Below are positions 42,031 through 50,211 of a stretch of DNA of 64,000 nt, piece after piece. Source of the stretch: Martinezella hainanensis (GTDB lineage: Bacteria > Pseudomonadota > Alphaproteobacteria > Rhizobiales > Rhizobiaceae); the NCBI RefSeq assembly GCF_900094555.1, contig NZ_FMAC01000003.1, positions 496,001-560,000 of the forward strand, in the 5' to 3' direction. How positions within the stretch are numbered: position 1 is the first letter of the stretch; every line of letters starts with the position of its first letter. Below the pieces are notes generated by a model. That model was not told where the DNA came from. It did no database searches and was given only the letters and a program-made list of their open reading frames with translations. Made by a program: the position numbers and the translations under genes.

Positions 42031-42864
42031 TCAGCCTTTGACGGAGCCGCCGGCCATGCCCTCGATGAAGCGCTTCTGCATGAAGACGAAAAGCGCGACG
42101 ACGGGCACGACGATGATGAGGGCTGCGGCCATGATCTCACCCCAGTCAGAGCTGTATTGGCCTGATAGCAGGAAGAAGGCGATGACGGCGGTCATGTTCT
42201 CCTGCTTCTGCAGGAAGGTCGTGGCGATCAGAAATTCGTTCCACGAATTGAGGCCGATGATCAGCGCCACAGTCAGGATGCCCGGCGAGACGATCGGCAG
42301 CATCACCCGCCAGAAGACCTGCCAATGCGTGGCGCCGTCGACGATCGCCGCCTCCTCGAGCTCCTTGGGAACCGCGAGGAAATAGGTCCTGAGCAGCATC
42401 ACGGCGAAGGGGCTGTAAAGCGCAGTATAGATCAGCGCCACGCCGAAGATGTTGTTGATCAACCCGAGCTTCGCGAAGCCGAAATAGAGCGGAAAGATGT
42501 AAAGCTGAATCGGTGCGGTCGTCGTTGCCAGCAGATAGAAGGTGAAGATCTTCCAGCTCTTGATCTTGCGGCGGGCGATCACATAGGCCGTCAGCGACGA
42601 TGTCGTGCAGACGAGCGCAATCGTCGTGCCGGACACGATCAGCGAATTGATGAAGGTCTTCGAGAATTTCGCGTGGTTCCAGGCGTTGGCGAAATTCTGC
42701 CAGCGAATCGGCTGCGGCAATCCCAGCGGATTCTGCACGATCTGAGCGGCAGGCTTCAGCGAGTTCAGCACCAGCAGCGCGATCGGAAAGAGCGCGATGA
42801 AGGCGAAGATGCCAAGAAGGATATAGCAGATCCACAGGGTCAGGCGGCTTTCCACGAGCCTCAT
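42031..42864 (-). CDS. Carbohydrate ABC transporter permease (MalG type)
   Basis: 277-residue inner-membrane protein, six likely helices. The coupling motif is EEAAIVDGATHWQVFWRVMLPIVSPG, the CUT1 EAA loop. ATG 42864 overlaps the stop of the other permease by four bases. The start MRLVESRLTLWICYILLGIFAFIALFPIALLVLNSLKP is typical MalG. It forms the channel with the permease encoded upstream; the ADP-ribosylglycohydrolase gene follows after 29 bases. Confidence 0.9.
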   Translation of the reverse strand: MRLVESRLTLWICYILLGIFAFIALFPIALLVLNSLKPAAQIVQNPLGLPQPIRWQNFANAWNHAKFSKTFINSLIVSGTTIALVCTTSSLTAYVIARRKIKSWKIFTFYLLATTTAPIQLYIFPLYFGFAKLGLINNIFGVALIYTALYSPFAVMLLRTYFLAVPKELEEAAIVDGATHWQVFWRVMLPIVSPGILTVALIIGLNSWNEFLIATTFLQKQENMTAVIAFFLLSGQYSSDWGEIMAAALIIVVPVVALFVFMQKRFIEGMAGGSVKG

Positions 42865-43706
42865 TGCTCGCCCTCCCTGGTCTGGATGCGAACGTAGAAG
42901 AAAGTGCCGACCAGCCCGAAGAGGCTGATGACGAGCGCTGCGGCCGCGGCCTGTCCGACGTTCAGGTCATAGAACGCCTTGCGATAGGCGAGCGTCGATA
43001 GCAGTTCGCTGGAGAAGGCGGGGCCACCCTGGGTGAGGATGTAGACGAAATCGAAGGCGAGGAACGACCAGATGACGGTCATGATCATCATCAGCGTGAT
43101 GGTCGGCCGGATGCCGGGAAGCAGCACATAGCGCATCATCTGGAAATAGGTGGCACCCTCGATACGAGCGGCCTCGATCTGTTCCTGAGGCACCTGACGG
43201 AGCGCGGCGAAGAAGATGACGCAGAGAAAGCCCCACCAGTGCCAGAGGTCCACAGTCGCGACGCCGAAAAGCGCTATAGGCGGCTGTGTCAGCGGATTGG
43301 GGATCGGCAGCCCGTATTTCTTGAGGAGGCCGAAGACGCCGGTGACGGGGCTGTAGATCATTCCCTGCCAGATGCGGGCCGTGATCGCGGTCGCGATGAC
43401 GACAGGCAGGAAGTAGACGACCTGAAAGAAATTGCTGCCGCGGCGCACGATGAGCAACATCGAGGCTGCCAGCAGGCCCATGAGAATCGGCACCGTCAGG
43501 AAGACGATGGTCCAGATAATGTTGTTGCCGAGCGCCAGCCAGAAGACGCGGTCGTCGGCCAGCGCGCGGAAATTGTCGAGGCCCGCGAAGGTGGGCGAGG
43601 AGATGCCGTCCCAGTTGCAGAAAGCGAGTGCCACCGTCAGCAAAGCAGGGACGAGGACGATGATGATATTAATGATCATCGTCGGAACGAGATAGAGTCG
43701 GTGCAT
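42861..43706 (-). CDS. Carbohydrate ABC transporter permease (MalF type)
   Basis: 281 residues, six likely helices, with the EAA loop EQIEAARIEGATYFQMMRYVLLPGIRP. It starts MHRLYLVPTMIINIIIVLVPALLTVALAF. ATG 43706 follows a weak site (CTGGAGGACAATATG), GGAGG 5 bases before the start. It lies 51 bases after the binding protein gene. CUT1 permease architecture; the sugar is not readable from the permease. Confidence 0.9.
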   Translation of the reverse strand: MHRLYLVPTMIINIIIVLVPALLTVALAFCNWDGISSPTFAGLDNFRALADDRVFWLALGNNIIWTIVFLTVPILMGLLAASMLLIVRRGSNFFQVVYFLPVVIATAITARIWQGMIYSPVTGVFGLLKKYGLPIPNPLTQPPIALFGVATVDLWHWWGFLCVIFFAALRQVPQEQIEAARIEGATYFQMMRYVLLPGIRPTITLMMIMTVIWSFLAFDFVYILTQGGPAFSSELLSTLAYRKAFYDLNVGQAAAAALVISLFGLVGTFFYVRIQTREGEQ

Positions 43707-43757
43707 ATTGTCCTCCAGGCGAGGACGGCGCTTTTAACGCCGCCCTGCGGCGGCTTG

Positions 43758-45077
43758 TCAGACGCGGGGCGGGACCGCGGGCGCCTTGCCGGCGTCGCGT
43801 TCCTGCTTGAAGGTCTCGTCGAGTTTCTTCAGGAAGTCAGCCGACTTCGTTTTCTTGAGCCAGACCTCTTCCATGCCGCTGACCAGATAGGTGTCCGTGG
43901 CCGGAGGCAGGAAGGTCCAGGTCGTGTAGCCATATTTGCCGGCAGCGACTGCGCCCGCCAGCTGCTTCATGGCATCCTCGTAGAGAGGTAGTACCTTGTC
44001 GGAGAGCTTGACCTTGGAGAGATCGGCGAGCGGCAGGTTCCATTCGCCCTGCCAGACCGAGTTCATCTTGCTGTAGTAGTCGTCCGTGAACATGTAGTCG
44101 AGAACGGCGGCGGCGCCATCGGTATTGCCCGATTTGGCGTTGATCGACAGCGTCGAGCCGATGCCGAGCGCGAAGATCGGATCGCCTTTCTCGCTCGGGA
44201 CGCCAACGAACCCCGGCTCCGCATTGTTTTGTGGGAAATAGGTCTGGACGTTGGTGAAGTTCCAGGTGCCGGTCGGTGCCATGCCGGCCTGGCCGCTGGC
44301 GATCTGCGCAAAGGCCTGCTCGAGCGTCAGCGAGAAATAATTATCGCCGAAATAGCCCTTGTCCCACCATTCCGCGAGCTTGTCGATCGAGTGAACGAAG
44401 GCGGGGTCGGTCCATGAGATGGCGCCCGTCAGCGCCTTGTAGACATTCTCAGGTCCGGCGATCGAGTTGAAGGCGATCGAAACGTAATGCTCGTTGGCCG
44501 GGCGCCAATCGGCATTGCCGGCGCCAAACGGCGTGAGGCCCTTGGCCTTCATTTCGTCCGCAAGCGCCTCGAAATCTGATATCGTCGTCGGGACTTTCCA
44601 TTTGTTCTGGTCGAACAGGGTCTTGTTATAGAAGAGGCCGAGCGTCTCGTAGGTTTTCGCCAGGGCGTAGAGCTTGCCATTGTAGCGGCCGAGGTCGAGA
44701 AAGAGCGGCAACAGGCGCTCGTTCCAGCCATATTTCTTGGCGTAGTCGTCGAGCGGCATTAGCTGACCGGCCTGTGCCATAGCCGCGACGTAGCTCGGGC
44801 CGGCCGTAAAGACGACATCGGGGCCTGTGCCGGCCAGCATTGCGACGCGCAATTGTTTGTCGAGATCGGAGCCGCGGAAGTCGATGCTCAGGAGGTCTTC
44901 GGGATGTGCCGCATTGAACGGGTCGATCAGAATGTTCTTGAGGTTGTCCTGGTTCTCCGGTGAAGCGGATTCGTACCAGAAGGATATGGGCTTCTGATCC
45001 GCCGCGAATGCGAAGCGGGACATAAGCTGCAGGGTGGCCACGCCGAGGCCCGCCTTCAAAACTGTACGTCTGTGCAT
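43758..45077 (-). CDS. Sugar-type extracellular solute-binding protein (family 1)
   Basis: 439 residues with an export signal: HRRTVLKAGLGVATLQLMSRFAFA, cleavage likely after AFA (about residue 25). The pair RR before TVLKAG suggests the Tat pathway, unusual for this family. The mature protein has the family 1 pattern: ISFWYESASPENQDNL, FRGSDLDKQLRVAMLAGTGPDVVFTAGPSYVAAMAQAGQLMPLDDYAKK and SVWQGEWNLPLADL. It is 24 bases after the LacI gene, first of the transport genes. ATG 45077 has GGGAGGAGAAAACCG just upstream. The ligand is unknown. Confidence 0.9.
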   Translation of the reverse strand: MHRRTVLKAGLGVATLQLMSRFAFAADQKPISFWYESASPENQDNLKNILIDPFNAAHPEDLLSIDFRGSDLDKQLRVAMLAGTGPDVVFTAGPSYVAAMAQAGQLMPLDDYAKKYGWNERLLPLFLDLGRYNGKLYALAKTYETLGLFYNKTLFDQNKWKVPTTISDFEALADEMKAKGLTPFGAGNADWRPANEHYVSIAFNSIAGPENVYKALTGAISWTDPAFVHSIDKLAEWWDKGYFGDNYFSLTLEQAFAQIASGQAGMAPTGTWNFTNVQTYFPQNNAEPGFVGVPSEKGDPIFALGIGSTLSINAKSGNTDGAAAVLDYMFTDDYYSKMNSVWQGEWNLPLADLSKVKLSDKVLPLYEDAMKQLAGAVAAGKYGYTTWTFLPPATDTYLVSGMEEVWLKKTKSADFLKKLDETFKQERDAGKAPAVPPRV

Positions 45078-45101
45078 CGGTTTTCTCCTCCCGATTTGAT
45101 C

Positions 45102-46115
45102 TTATTCGTTGCTCGTCGAGCCTCTGACGATGAGGTCAAAAGGCATCTCGACGGCTGTGCCTGCACCAGTCTTCTCTCCGCGCAGACGCTCCATCAGTGT
45201 CTGTGCGGCACGTTCTCCCATTTGCCATTGGAACTGTGCGACCGTTGTCAGGGTCGGGGTTACGAGCTTGGCGGCGGAAATGTCATCGAAGCCGACAACG
45301 GCAATATCCTCCGGAATGCGGATGCGGCGCTCGCGGAGCGACTGCATGACCCCGATCGCCATCAAGTCGTTGGCAGCAAAAATGGCCGTTGGCCGGAAAT
45401 CGCCACCGAGAATGCGTTCCGCAGCGCGGATGCCGCCCATCTCGGAAAATTCGTCATCGATGACGACGTGGTCGGGGTGACTGAACTTTGCGAGCGCTGT
45501 GCGATAACCCTCGATGCGATGCGCCTGTGGACCGCCGCGGCCCGCGACAAGCGCGATGCGCGTATGGCCGAGACCCAGCAAGTATTCCGTTACCGCCTGC
45601 GCGGCGGCGCGGCTGTCGACATAAATATCGTCGACGGGAATGTCGCCGCCGCGTTTCTTGGACGATTCAATTCTCACAATAGGAACGCCAGCCTCGACCA
45701 AGGGATTGAAGTCCTTGGCCTTCAGCGTGAAGAAGACGCCGATTACGCCGTCGACGCGGCCTTGTCTGGCCCAATCGAGAAAATGGCGTTCGCGTTCGGG
45801 GGTGCCGTCGGTGTTGACGGTGATTACATCGTAGTTCTGACCATCAGCAATGGATTGAATGCCGCGGATCAACGATGGATAGAACGGATTGGTGATGTCG
45901 GGCACGATGCAGGCGATGGTCATCGAGCGGCTCGTTTTCAGCGCCTGCGCAAACCGGTTCGGCACATATCCGAGGTCCTTTGCCGCCTTCGTGATGCGCG
46001 CCCACGTCTCCGCCGGAATGGACGCCCCGCCACCGCTCAGCACCATGGAAACGGTCGCCTGGGAGACGCCAGCCGCCTTTGCGACATCCTTTTGTGTTGC
46101 TCGTCCGTTTGTCAT
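45102..46115 (-). CDS. LacI-family regulator of the ADP-ribosylglycohydrolase transport operon
   Basis: 337 residues with an N-terminal LacI HTH (ATQKDVAKAAGVSQATVSMVLSGGGASIPAETWARITKAAKDLGYVPNRFAQALKT) and a periplasmic-binding-like effector core (IACIVPDITNPFYPSLIRGIQS, DRVDGVI-type segment, IAVVGFDDISAAKLVTPTLTTV). It is first gene of the operon, so it is autoregulated. Two palindromic ATACGTAT sites lie 11-36 bases upstream of its start. The effector should be the transported compound or its breakdown product. Confidence 0.92.
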   Translation of the reverse strand: MTNGRATQKDVAKAAGVSQATVSMVLSGGGASIPAETWARITKAAKDLGYVPNRFAQALKTSRSMTIACIVPDITNPFYPSLIRGIQSIADGQNYDVITVNTDGTPERERHFLDWARQGRVDGVIGVFFTLKAKDFNPLVEAGVPIVRIESSKKRGGDIPVDDIYVDSRAAAQAVTEYLLGLGHTRIALVAGRGGPQAHRIEGYRTALAKFSHPDHVVIDDEFSEMGGIRAAERILGGDFRPTAIFAANDLMAIGVMQSLRERRIRIPEDIAVVGFDDISAAKLVTPTLTTVAQFQWQMGERAAQTLMERLRGEKTGAGTAVEMPFDLIVRGSTSNE

Positions 46116-46126
46116 TGTCCACTTGC

Positions 46127-46151
46127 TTATACGTATTAGTTATACGTATCA
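46127..46151. promoter_or_regulatory. Tandem LacI-type operators
   Basis: TTATACGTATTA (46127-46138) and TTATACGTATCA (46140-46151), each around a perfect 8-base palindrome, one base apart. They are 11 bases before the LacI start, so binding would block the promoter or early leader of the operon. Each is shorter than a classic LacI operator; the two together (25 bases) may form one composite site. Confidence 0.62.
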
Positions 46152-46361
46152 ATAAAATGCATGTTGCCTGCTGTCAAGCTGGGTCTCGGTGCGCGCAGTT
46201 GGTTCGCTTGCTGGTGGAAATGATGTTTTGGGGGAGAACCTCTTGGCATGAAGCTGGCAGCTCGCAGCGGAGCGAACGGCTCATTTTCACCGTCTGTTGA
46301 AGAGGGGACAGTGACGCCTATGAGCAATCTATTAACGGTTGCAATCTAAGCTCACTAAATC

Positions 46362-47507
46362 ATGGAAAAGATGTCTCGACGACACGATCTGGATTTTGTC
46401 AGGGTGGCAGCATTTATGCTGCTGATCATCTACCATGTCAGTCTAATATACAATTCAAGGACCTTTGTCCTGAAGGCACGGGATAGCTCTCCCGCCTTCG
46501 ATGTGATCCATCTACTGACGCATCCCTGGCGAATGACGCTGCTGTTTTTTATCTCCGGCGCCGTGACGGGTATGTTGCTCGTGAAGCATCCTCCCGGCGC
46601 ATTGAGGAGTGCGCGGACAAAACAATTACTAGTGCCTTTTCTGGCGGGTATGCTCTTTCTGATCCCGCCGCAGATATATGTATTTTTGAATGCCAAGATG
46701 GGAGTGCATATCAGCCTCTTGGAGGTCTTCTGGGACTATGTAACCTTGACTCCGGTTTCCTTGCCGGGCGGTGAACAGACCCTGCTCGCCGGCATGCAAC
46801 ATCTTTGGTATCTCGCATATCTGTGGAGTTATACCGTGGTCGTCACGCTCGCCATCGCGGTGTGGCCATCGCTGTTGACCTCTATGGGAGATCGGCTGGC
46901 CCCCTGGCTTACCGGCAAATGGGTACTGATAATGCCCGTCTTGCTGTTCATTTTGCTGCGACTCGTCTTGAGACCGATTTTCCCTCCATCACTGGAGTTT
47001 TTAGCAGATTGGTACAATCACGCCGTCTATATGGCTGCGTTCCTGATGGGAGCCGTGATGGCAACGCGTGACGATTGTTGGGATGCCATAGTCAGCATGC
47101 GGAGGCCGGCATTGATTCTGACGATTGCTTGTGCGCTCGCCTTGGTGTTCCTGTTTCCCACGCTGCCGTCCAGCACTCCGGAGATGTGGCGACTGTCCGC
47201 AGGTAGAGTGCTTGGCGGTGCGTTCCAATGGTCGGCAATCGTCGCCGTTCTTGGTTATGCGAGGATTTGGTGCAGATCGGAAAATGTCGTGATCCGTTAT
47301 CTCAACAGGGCCGTTCTCACCTACTACGTTCTCCACCAGACCGTCATGCTTCTGATCGCCTATGAATTGGACCGCATGGGGCTTTTGTCCGCTGCATCGT
47401 TTATTCCGATTGCCGCCGCCACTTTGGCGATCTGCGCTGTGGCTTACGAACTGAAGCTTCGTCTGGAGAGTGCCACGAACGCGATGTTCCGTCCGCACGC
47501 TACCTGA
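46362..47507 (+). CDS. Acyltransferase 3-family membrane protein
   Basis: 381 residues with 10-11 likely transmembrane helices. The start HDLDFVRVAAFMLLIIYHVSLIY has the family hallmark R (DxxR) and His (YHxS) residues used for acyl transfer. It resembles OpgC and related proteins that add acetyl or succinyl groups to cell-surface glycans such as cyclic glucans or capsular polysaccharide. Codon use is somewhat more AT-rich than the flanking genes. It is divergent from the LacI gene with 246 bases between, and a strong terminator follows. The surface acceptor is unknown. Confidence 0.82.
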   Translation: MEKMSRRHDLDFVRVAAFMLLIIYHVSLIYNSRTFVLKARDSSPAFDVIHLLTHPWRMTLLFFISGAVTGMLLVKHPPGALRSARTKQLLVPFLAGMLFLIPPQIYVFLNAKMGVHISLLEVFWDYVTLTPVSLPGGEQTLLAGMQHLWYLAYLWSYTVVVTLAIAVWPSLLTSMGDRLAPWLTGKWVLIMPVLLFILLRLVLRPIFPPSLEFLADWYNHAVYMAAFLMGAVMATRDDCWDAIVSMRRPALILTIACALALVFLFPTLPSSTPEMWRLSAGRVLGGAFQWSAIVAVLGYARIWCRSENVVIRYLNRAVLTYYVLHQTVMLLIAYELDRMGLLSAASFIPIAAATLAICAVAYELKLRLESATNAMFRPHAT

Positions 47508-47560
47508 TATTATGGGCGGGCTTGGCAAGCTGAGTTCTCATCAATCGTCGTCTACTGTTG

Positions 47561-47584
47561 GGAGCCGGCCGTGCAACCGGCTCC
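47561..47584 (+). terminator. Terminator after the acyltransferase
   Basis: Perfect 8-bp stem GGAGCCGG (47561-47568) / CCGGCTCC (47577-47584), 8-base loop, followed by TGTTG. The rest of the gap to 47717 holds no gene. Confidence 0.6.
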
Positions 47585-47717
47585 TGTTGCGATGATCTAC
47601 AGTTAGCGATCGATGGCGTTGCCCTTGAAACATACCGCTCCAAGCAGGCGGCGGTAGTCAGATACTGGCTACCAACCGACGATCTGAAGCGGATCGCAAT
47701 CTCGGCACCCCAGGCTC

Positions 47718-48956
47718 TCAGTGCATGGCCCCCGATCCACCTGCCGATACGATCACAAAAGGCTGCCCCTCGACAGCGATGCTGCGGATTTCCTTTAGAG
47801 ACCGGCTGTCGACCATACGCACGAGGCCGTGGCGCGGGTCGGTGATGGCAATGAGATCACCGGCAATAGCGAGCCGTGGCCGCGGATCGCGCCAGTGGCC
47901 ATCCTTGCTGTAGGGCTCGGTAACGGTCTCGGATTTCACGATCGCGCCCTTCACGACGTCGAGAAGATGCAGATTGCCGTCCTCGGTGAGAATATAGGCC
48001 TGCTGCGGCTTTGCCGGATCAAGAGCGAAGTCGACGCGACGCGTCGGCAATTCGATCAGCTTGAAGGGCTCGGCTGTCTTGTCGGGATCGATGAGCACGA
48101 TGTTCTGCTCACCATAATTGCCGAGGAAGAATTGCATGGATGTGCCGCCGAGCAATGTCGAAACCTTGCCTTTCGGCAGGGAGGAGCCATAGGCGAGCAT
48201 CTCGACCTTCGGACCGCCGATGCCGCCGGGGCGGGCGATGAGAACTCCTTCCTCGCAGCCGAAGGCAACCAGGCGCGCCGACGTCGCCTCGCCGTGCAGG
48301 CCCGTGCAACGCTTGACCTCGCCGACCTGTTCCCCTTTGCGATCCAGCACGCGTAAACCGAGTCGCGGCGGCAACTCGCCTTCCTTGACGGGAGCCTCCA
48401 TGTTCGGCACTGACACGAGGAGGTGGTTGCCCATCGGAACGGCGACGCCGTGATGGGCGGCGATGGTCTGGAATGAGCGAATATCGGGCTTACCTTCGGC
48501 AAGGCCGCTCTCCGACAGCAGATCGAATTTGTCGTCGCGATCGTAGAAGATCGCCACATCATTGCCGTGCGTCACCACATGCCCTGGCTTATCGCCCGTA
48601 ATCGATGTCTGAAGCAGTTTCGGATCGGAAAGTTCGATATCGCGATGCTCGCCGTGGTCGGAGAGGGTGATGCCTGTCGCAATAGCGTGGACCACATTCT
48701 TTTCACCTTGAACGGCAAAGATGGTGCGACCGGACTGGCCGAGTGACAGGGCGGCATAGCCGTCAACGTCGAACCGACCGATTTCCTTGCCGCTCGTGGC
48801 GTCGATTGCGCGGATGATCGGCCGGCTGTGATCGGCGACAAATAACCGCCAGCTTTCCGTCTTGTTTTCGTCGTCTGCAAAGGATGGAAAGGGAAACAGC
48901 AAGGCGCAAGCCAGCGATGAGGCCGCAAGGAGGATACCAGATCTCGTGTTCGGCAT
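47718..48956 (-). CDS. aztD: AztD-like periplasmic zinc metallochaperone
   Basis: 412 residues. The signal peptide is MPNTRSGILLAASSLACALLF...SFA, cleaved near residue 27. The mature part is a beta-propeller rich in His/Asp: LFVADHSRPIIRAID, AHHGVAVPMGNHLLVSVPNME, CTGLHGEATSARLVAFGCEEGVL and GHWRDPRPRLAI, the pattern of AztD, which hands zinc to the AztABC-type binding protein. The start at 48956 has AAGGATTTTTC before it; an in-frame codon at 48980 lies in the Zur-like box. No aztABC genes are next to it, so the partner system would be elsewhere. Confidence 0.83.
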   Translation of the reverse strand: MPNTRSGILLAASSLACALLFPFPSFADDENKTESWRLFVADHSRPIIRAIDATSGKEIGRFDVDGYAALSLGQSGRTIFAVQGEKNVVHAIATGITLSDHGEHRDIELSDPKLLQTSITGDKPGHVVTHGNDVAIFYDRDDKFDLLSESGLAEGKPDIRSFQTIAAHHGVAVPMGNHLLVSVPNMEAPVKEGELPPRLGLRVLDRKGEQVGEVKRCTGLHGEATSARLVAFGCEEGVLIARPGGIGGPKVEMLAYGSSLPKGKVSTLLGGTSMQFFLGNYGEQNIVLIDPDKTAEPFKLIELPTRRVDFALDPAKPQQAYILTEDGNLHLLDVVKGAIVKSETVTEPYSKDGHWRDPRPRLAIAGDLIAITDPRHGLVRMVDSRSLKEIRSIAVEGQPFVIVSAGGSGAMH

Positions 48957-48967
48957 GAAAAATCCTT

Positions 48968-48986
48968 TATGTAATAACATTACATA
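48968..48986. promoter_or_regulatory. Zur-like box before aztD
   Basis: TATGTAATAACATTACATA: perfect inverted repeat with 8-base arms around AAC. It resembles alphaproteobacterial Zur sites (GTAAT-N-ATTAC type). It lies 12-30 bases before the aztD start, so zinc-bound Zur would block transcription or the leader directly. A further AT-rich GTAATAAAGTAAC at 48993-49005 may be the promoter's -10 part. Confidence 0.72.
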
Positions 48987-49095
48987 GACAACGTAATAAA
49001 GTAACCCTGCGTTTGTCCAGCCCCCCCATGCTCGCCTGAGGCGAGATTGTTGGAGCTTATCAACATCGAAAATGGCTTGAGGCTATCGAAGCAAT

Positions 49096-49132
49096 TGACG
49101 TAATTTTAACTGAAGATACTATATATAGTGTT
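49096..49132 (+). promoter_or_regulatory. nrd promoter with NrdR box
   Basis: A -35 TTGACG at 49096-49101 and a -10 TACTAT at 49118-49123 (16-base spacer). Overlapping the -10 is ATACTATATATAGTGT (49117-49132), matching the NrdR consensus ACACTATATATAGTGT at 15 of 16 positions. NrdR represses ribonucleotide reductase genes. Only one box was found; NrdR usually needs two. Confidence 0.72.
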
Positions 49133-49135
49133 CGA

Positions 49136-49325
49136 GGTTCTTCTGATTCGCAAGGATTGGAGGCTAAGATGGGAATCCGGTCGGCAAGCATGATGCTTGT
49201 CAAGCCGGAGCTGCCCCCGCAACTGTGAGCGGTGAGCATTCGTTTGATGACGTCACTGAGGCGATGAGCCTTGGGAAGGCAGGACGAATGTTGTGACCCG
49301 CGAGCCAGGAGACCTGCCTTGAGCA
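49136..49325 (+). ncRNA. Cobalamin (AdoCbl) riboswitch
   Basis: The leader holds the conserved B12-element blocks in the right order: GGGAATCCGGTC near 49170, GAGCTGCCCCCGCAACTGTGA near 49207, CACTGAGGCGATGAGCCTTGGGAAGGC, and the B12 box AGCCAGGAGACCTGCC at about 49303-49318. It begins about 10 bases after the NrdR box and ends about 260 bases before nrdH. Binding of adenosylcobalamin would shut off the nrdHIEF genes. Limits are approximate. Confidence 0.9.
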
Positions 49326-49393
49326 TTGACGTCCACGGGCGGGGTGTCCGGCTGGCGAGCGATAGTTCTGTGGCATGATCGCCGCCGTCACTT

Positions 49394-49424
49394 CCTCGAA
49401 GCCCCCGCATCAATAACTTCGGGG
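49394..49424 (+). other. Hairpin in the riboswitch expression platform
   Basis: CCTCGAAG (49394-49401) pairs with CTTCGGGG (49417-49424; one G-T pair), 15-base loop, with a possible CTT/AAG extension. It lies between the B12 box and nrdH. No T-run, so it may act by Rho or by changing access to the downstream leader rather than as a terminator. Confidence 0.4.
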
Positions 49425-49582
49425 TGAAGCGCATGTTCCTGAGTATCCATAGTCGCCCGCGCGAATGACGGCCGCTTAATGCGCCCGGCAGCCGCCTAGG
49501 TTTGCCCCATTTTTCACTCCGCCGAGCGGGCACCATCCGATGCCCGAGCGATTTTCTATGCCCATCCATACGAGGATATCTC

Positions 49583-49804
49583 ATGAGCATCACCGTTTAT
49601 AGCAAGCCCGCCTGTGTGCAGTGCACAGCTACGACCCGCGCCCTCGATCGCCAGGGGATCCACTACACTATCGTCGACGTATCGGCCGATGCGGCGGCAT
49701 ATGAGCTGGTGCAGGGTCTCGGCTATCGCCAGGTTCCGGTCGTTATTGCCGGCGAATTGCATTGGGCCGGTTTCCGTCCCGACATGATCAGCGCTCTCGC
49801 GTAA
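49583..49804 (+). CDS. nrdH: NrdH redoxin
   Basis: 73 residues, glutaredoxin-like with thioredoxin behaviour. The active site is CVQC ([17 protein letters not shown]); GYRQVPVVI and WAGFRPDMI complete the NrdH signature. It supplies electrons to the class Ib ribonucleotide reductase. The ATG is preceded by ACGAGGATATCTC. First gene of nrdHIEF, 258 bases after the riboswitch. Confidence 0.94.
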   Translation: MSITVYSKPACVQCTATTRALDRQGIHYTIVDVSADAAAYELVQGLGYRQVPVVIAGELHWAGFRPDMISALA

Positions 49805-49815
49805 GGATCTGGGCG

Positions 49816-50211
49816 GTGGGCGAGATCGTCTATTTCTCCAGCCGATCGGAGAATACCCATCGCTTCGTTGCCAAGCTTGCTTTGCCGGCCGCTCGTATTC
49901 CGCTTGCCGCGGGAGACGAACTTCGCGCGACATCGCCTTACGTCCTCATCGTCCCGACCTATTGCGGTGAAGGCGGCAAGGGGGCCGTGCCCAAGCAGGT
50001 AATCCGCTTCCTCAATGATGCGGGCAACCGTTCGAATATCCGCGGGGTCATCGCCGCGGGCAATAGCAACTTCGGCGCGACCTATGGGATCGCCGGCGAC
50101 ATCATCTCTGCCAAATGCCAGGTGCCGTATCTCTATCGATTCGAGCTTCTGGGCACAGATGAGGATGTAGCCAATGTCAGACACGGATTGGAACGATTTT
50201 GGACACGCTAA
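49816..50211 (+). CDS. nrdI: NrdI flavodoxin-like protein
   Basis: 131 residues. The start is GTG 49816, eleven bases after the nrdH stop, with AAGGATCTG upstream. NrdI signature: [70 protein letters not shown]. It supplies the oxidant needed to build the dimanganese-tyrosyl radical cofactor of NrdF. It overlaps nrdE by 13 bases. Confidence 0.94.
   Translation: MGEIVYFSSRSENTHRFVAKLALPAARIPLAAGDELRATSPYVLIVPTYCGEGGKGAVPKQVIRFLNDAGNRSNIRGVIAAGNSNFGATYGIAGDIISAKCQVPYLYRFELLGTDEDVANVRHGLERFWTR

Noticed and set aside
49030..49116. A second NrdR box upstream of the first
   Set aside because: No further match to ACAC(A/T)ATATAT(A/T)GTGT was found; only one box is supported.
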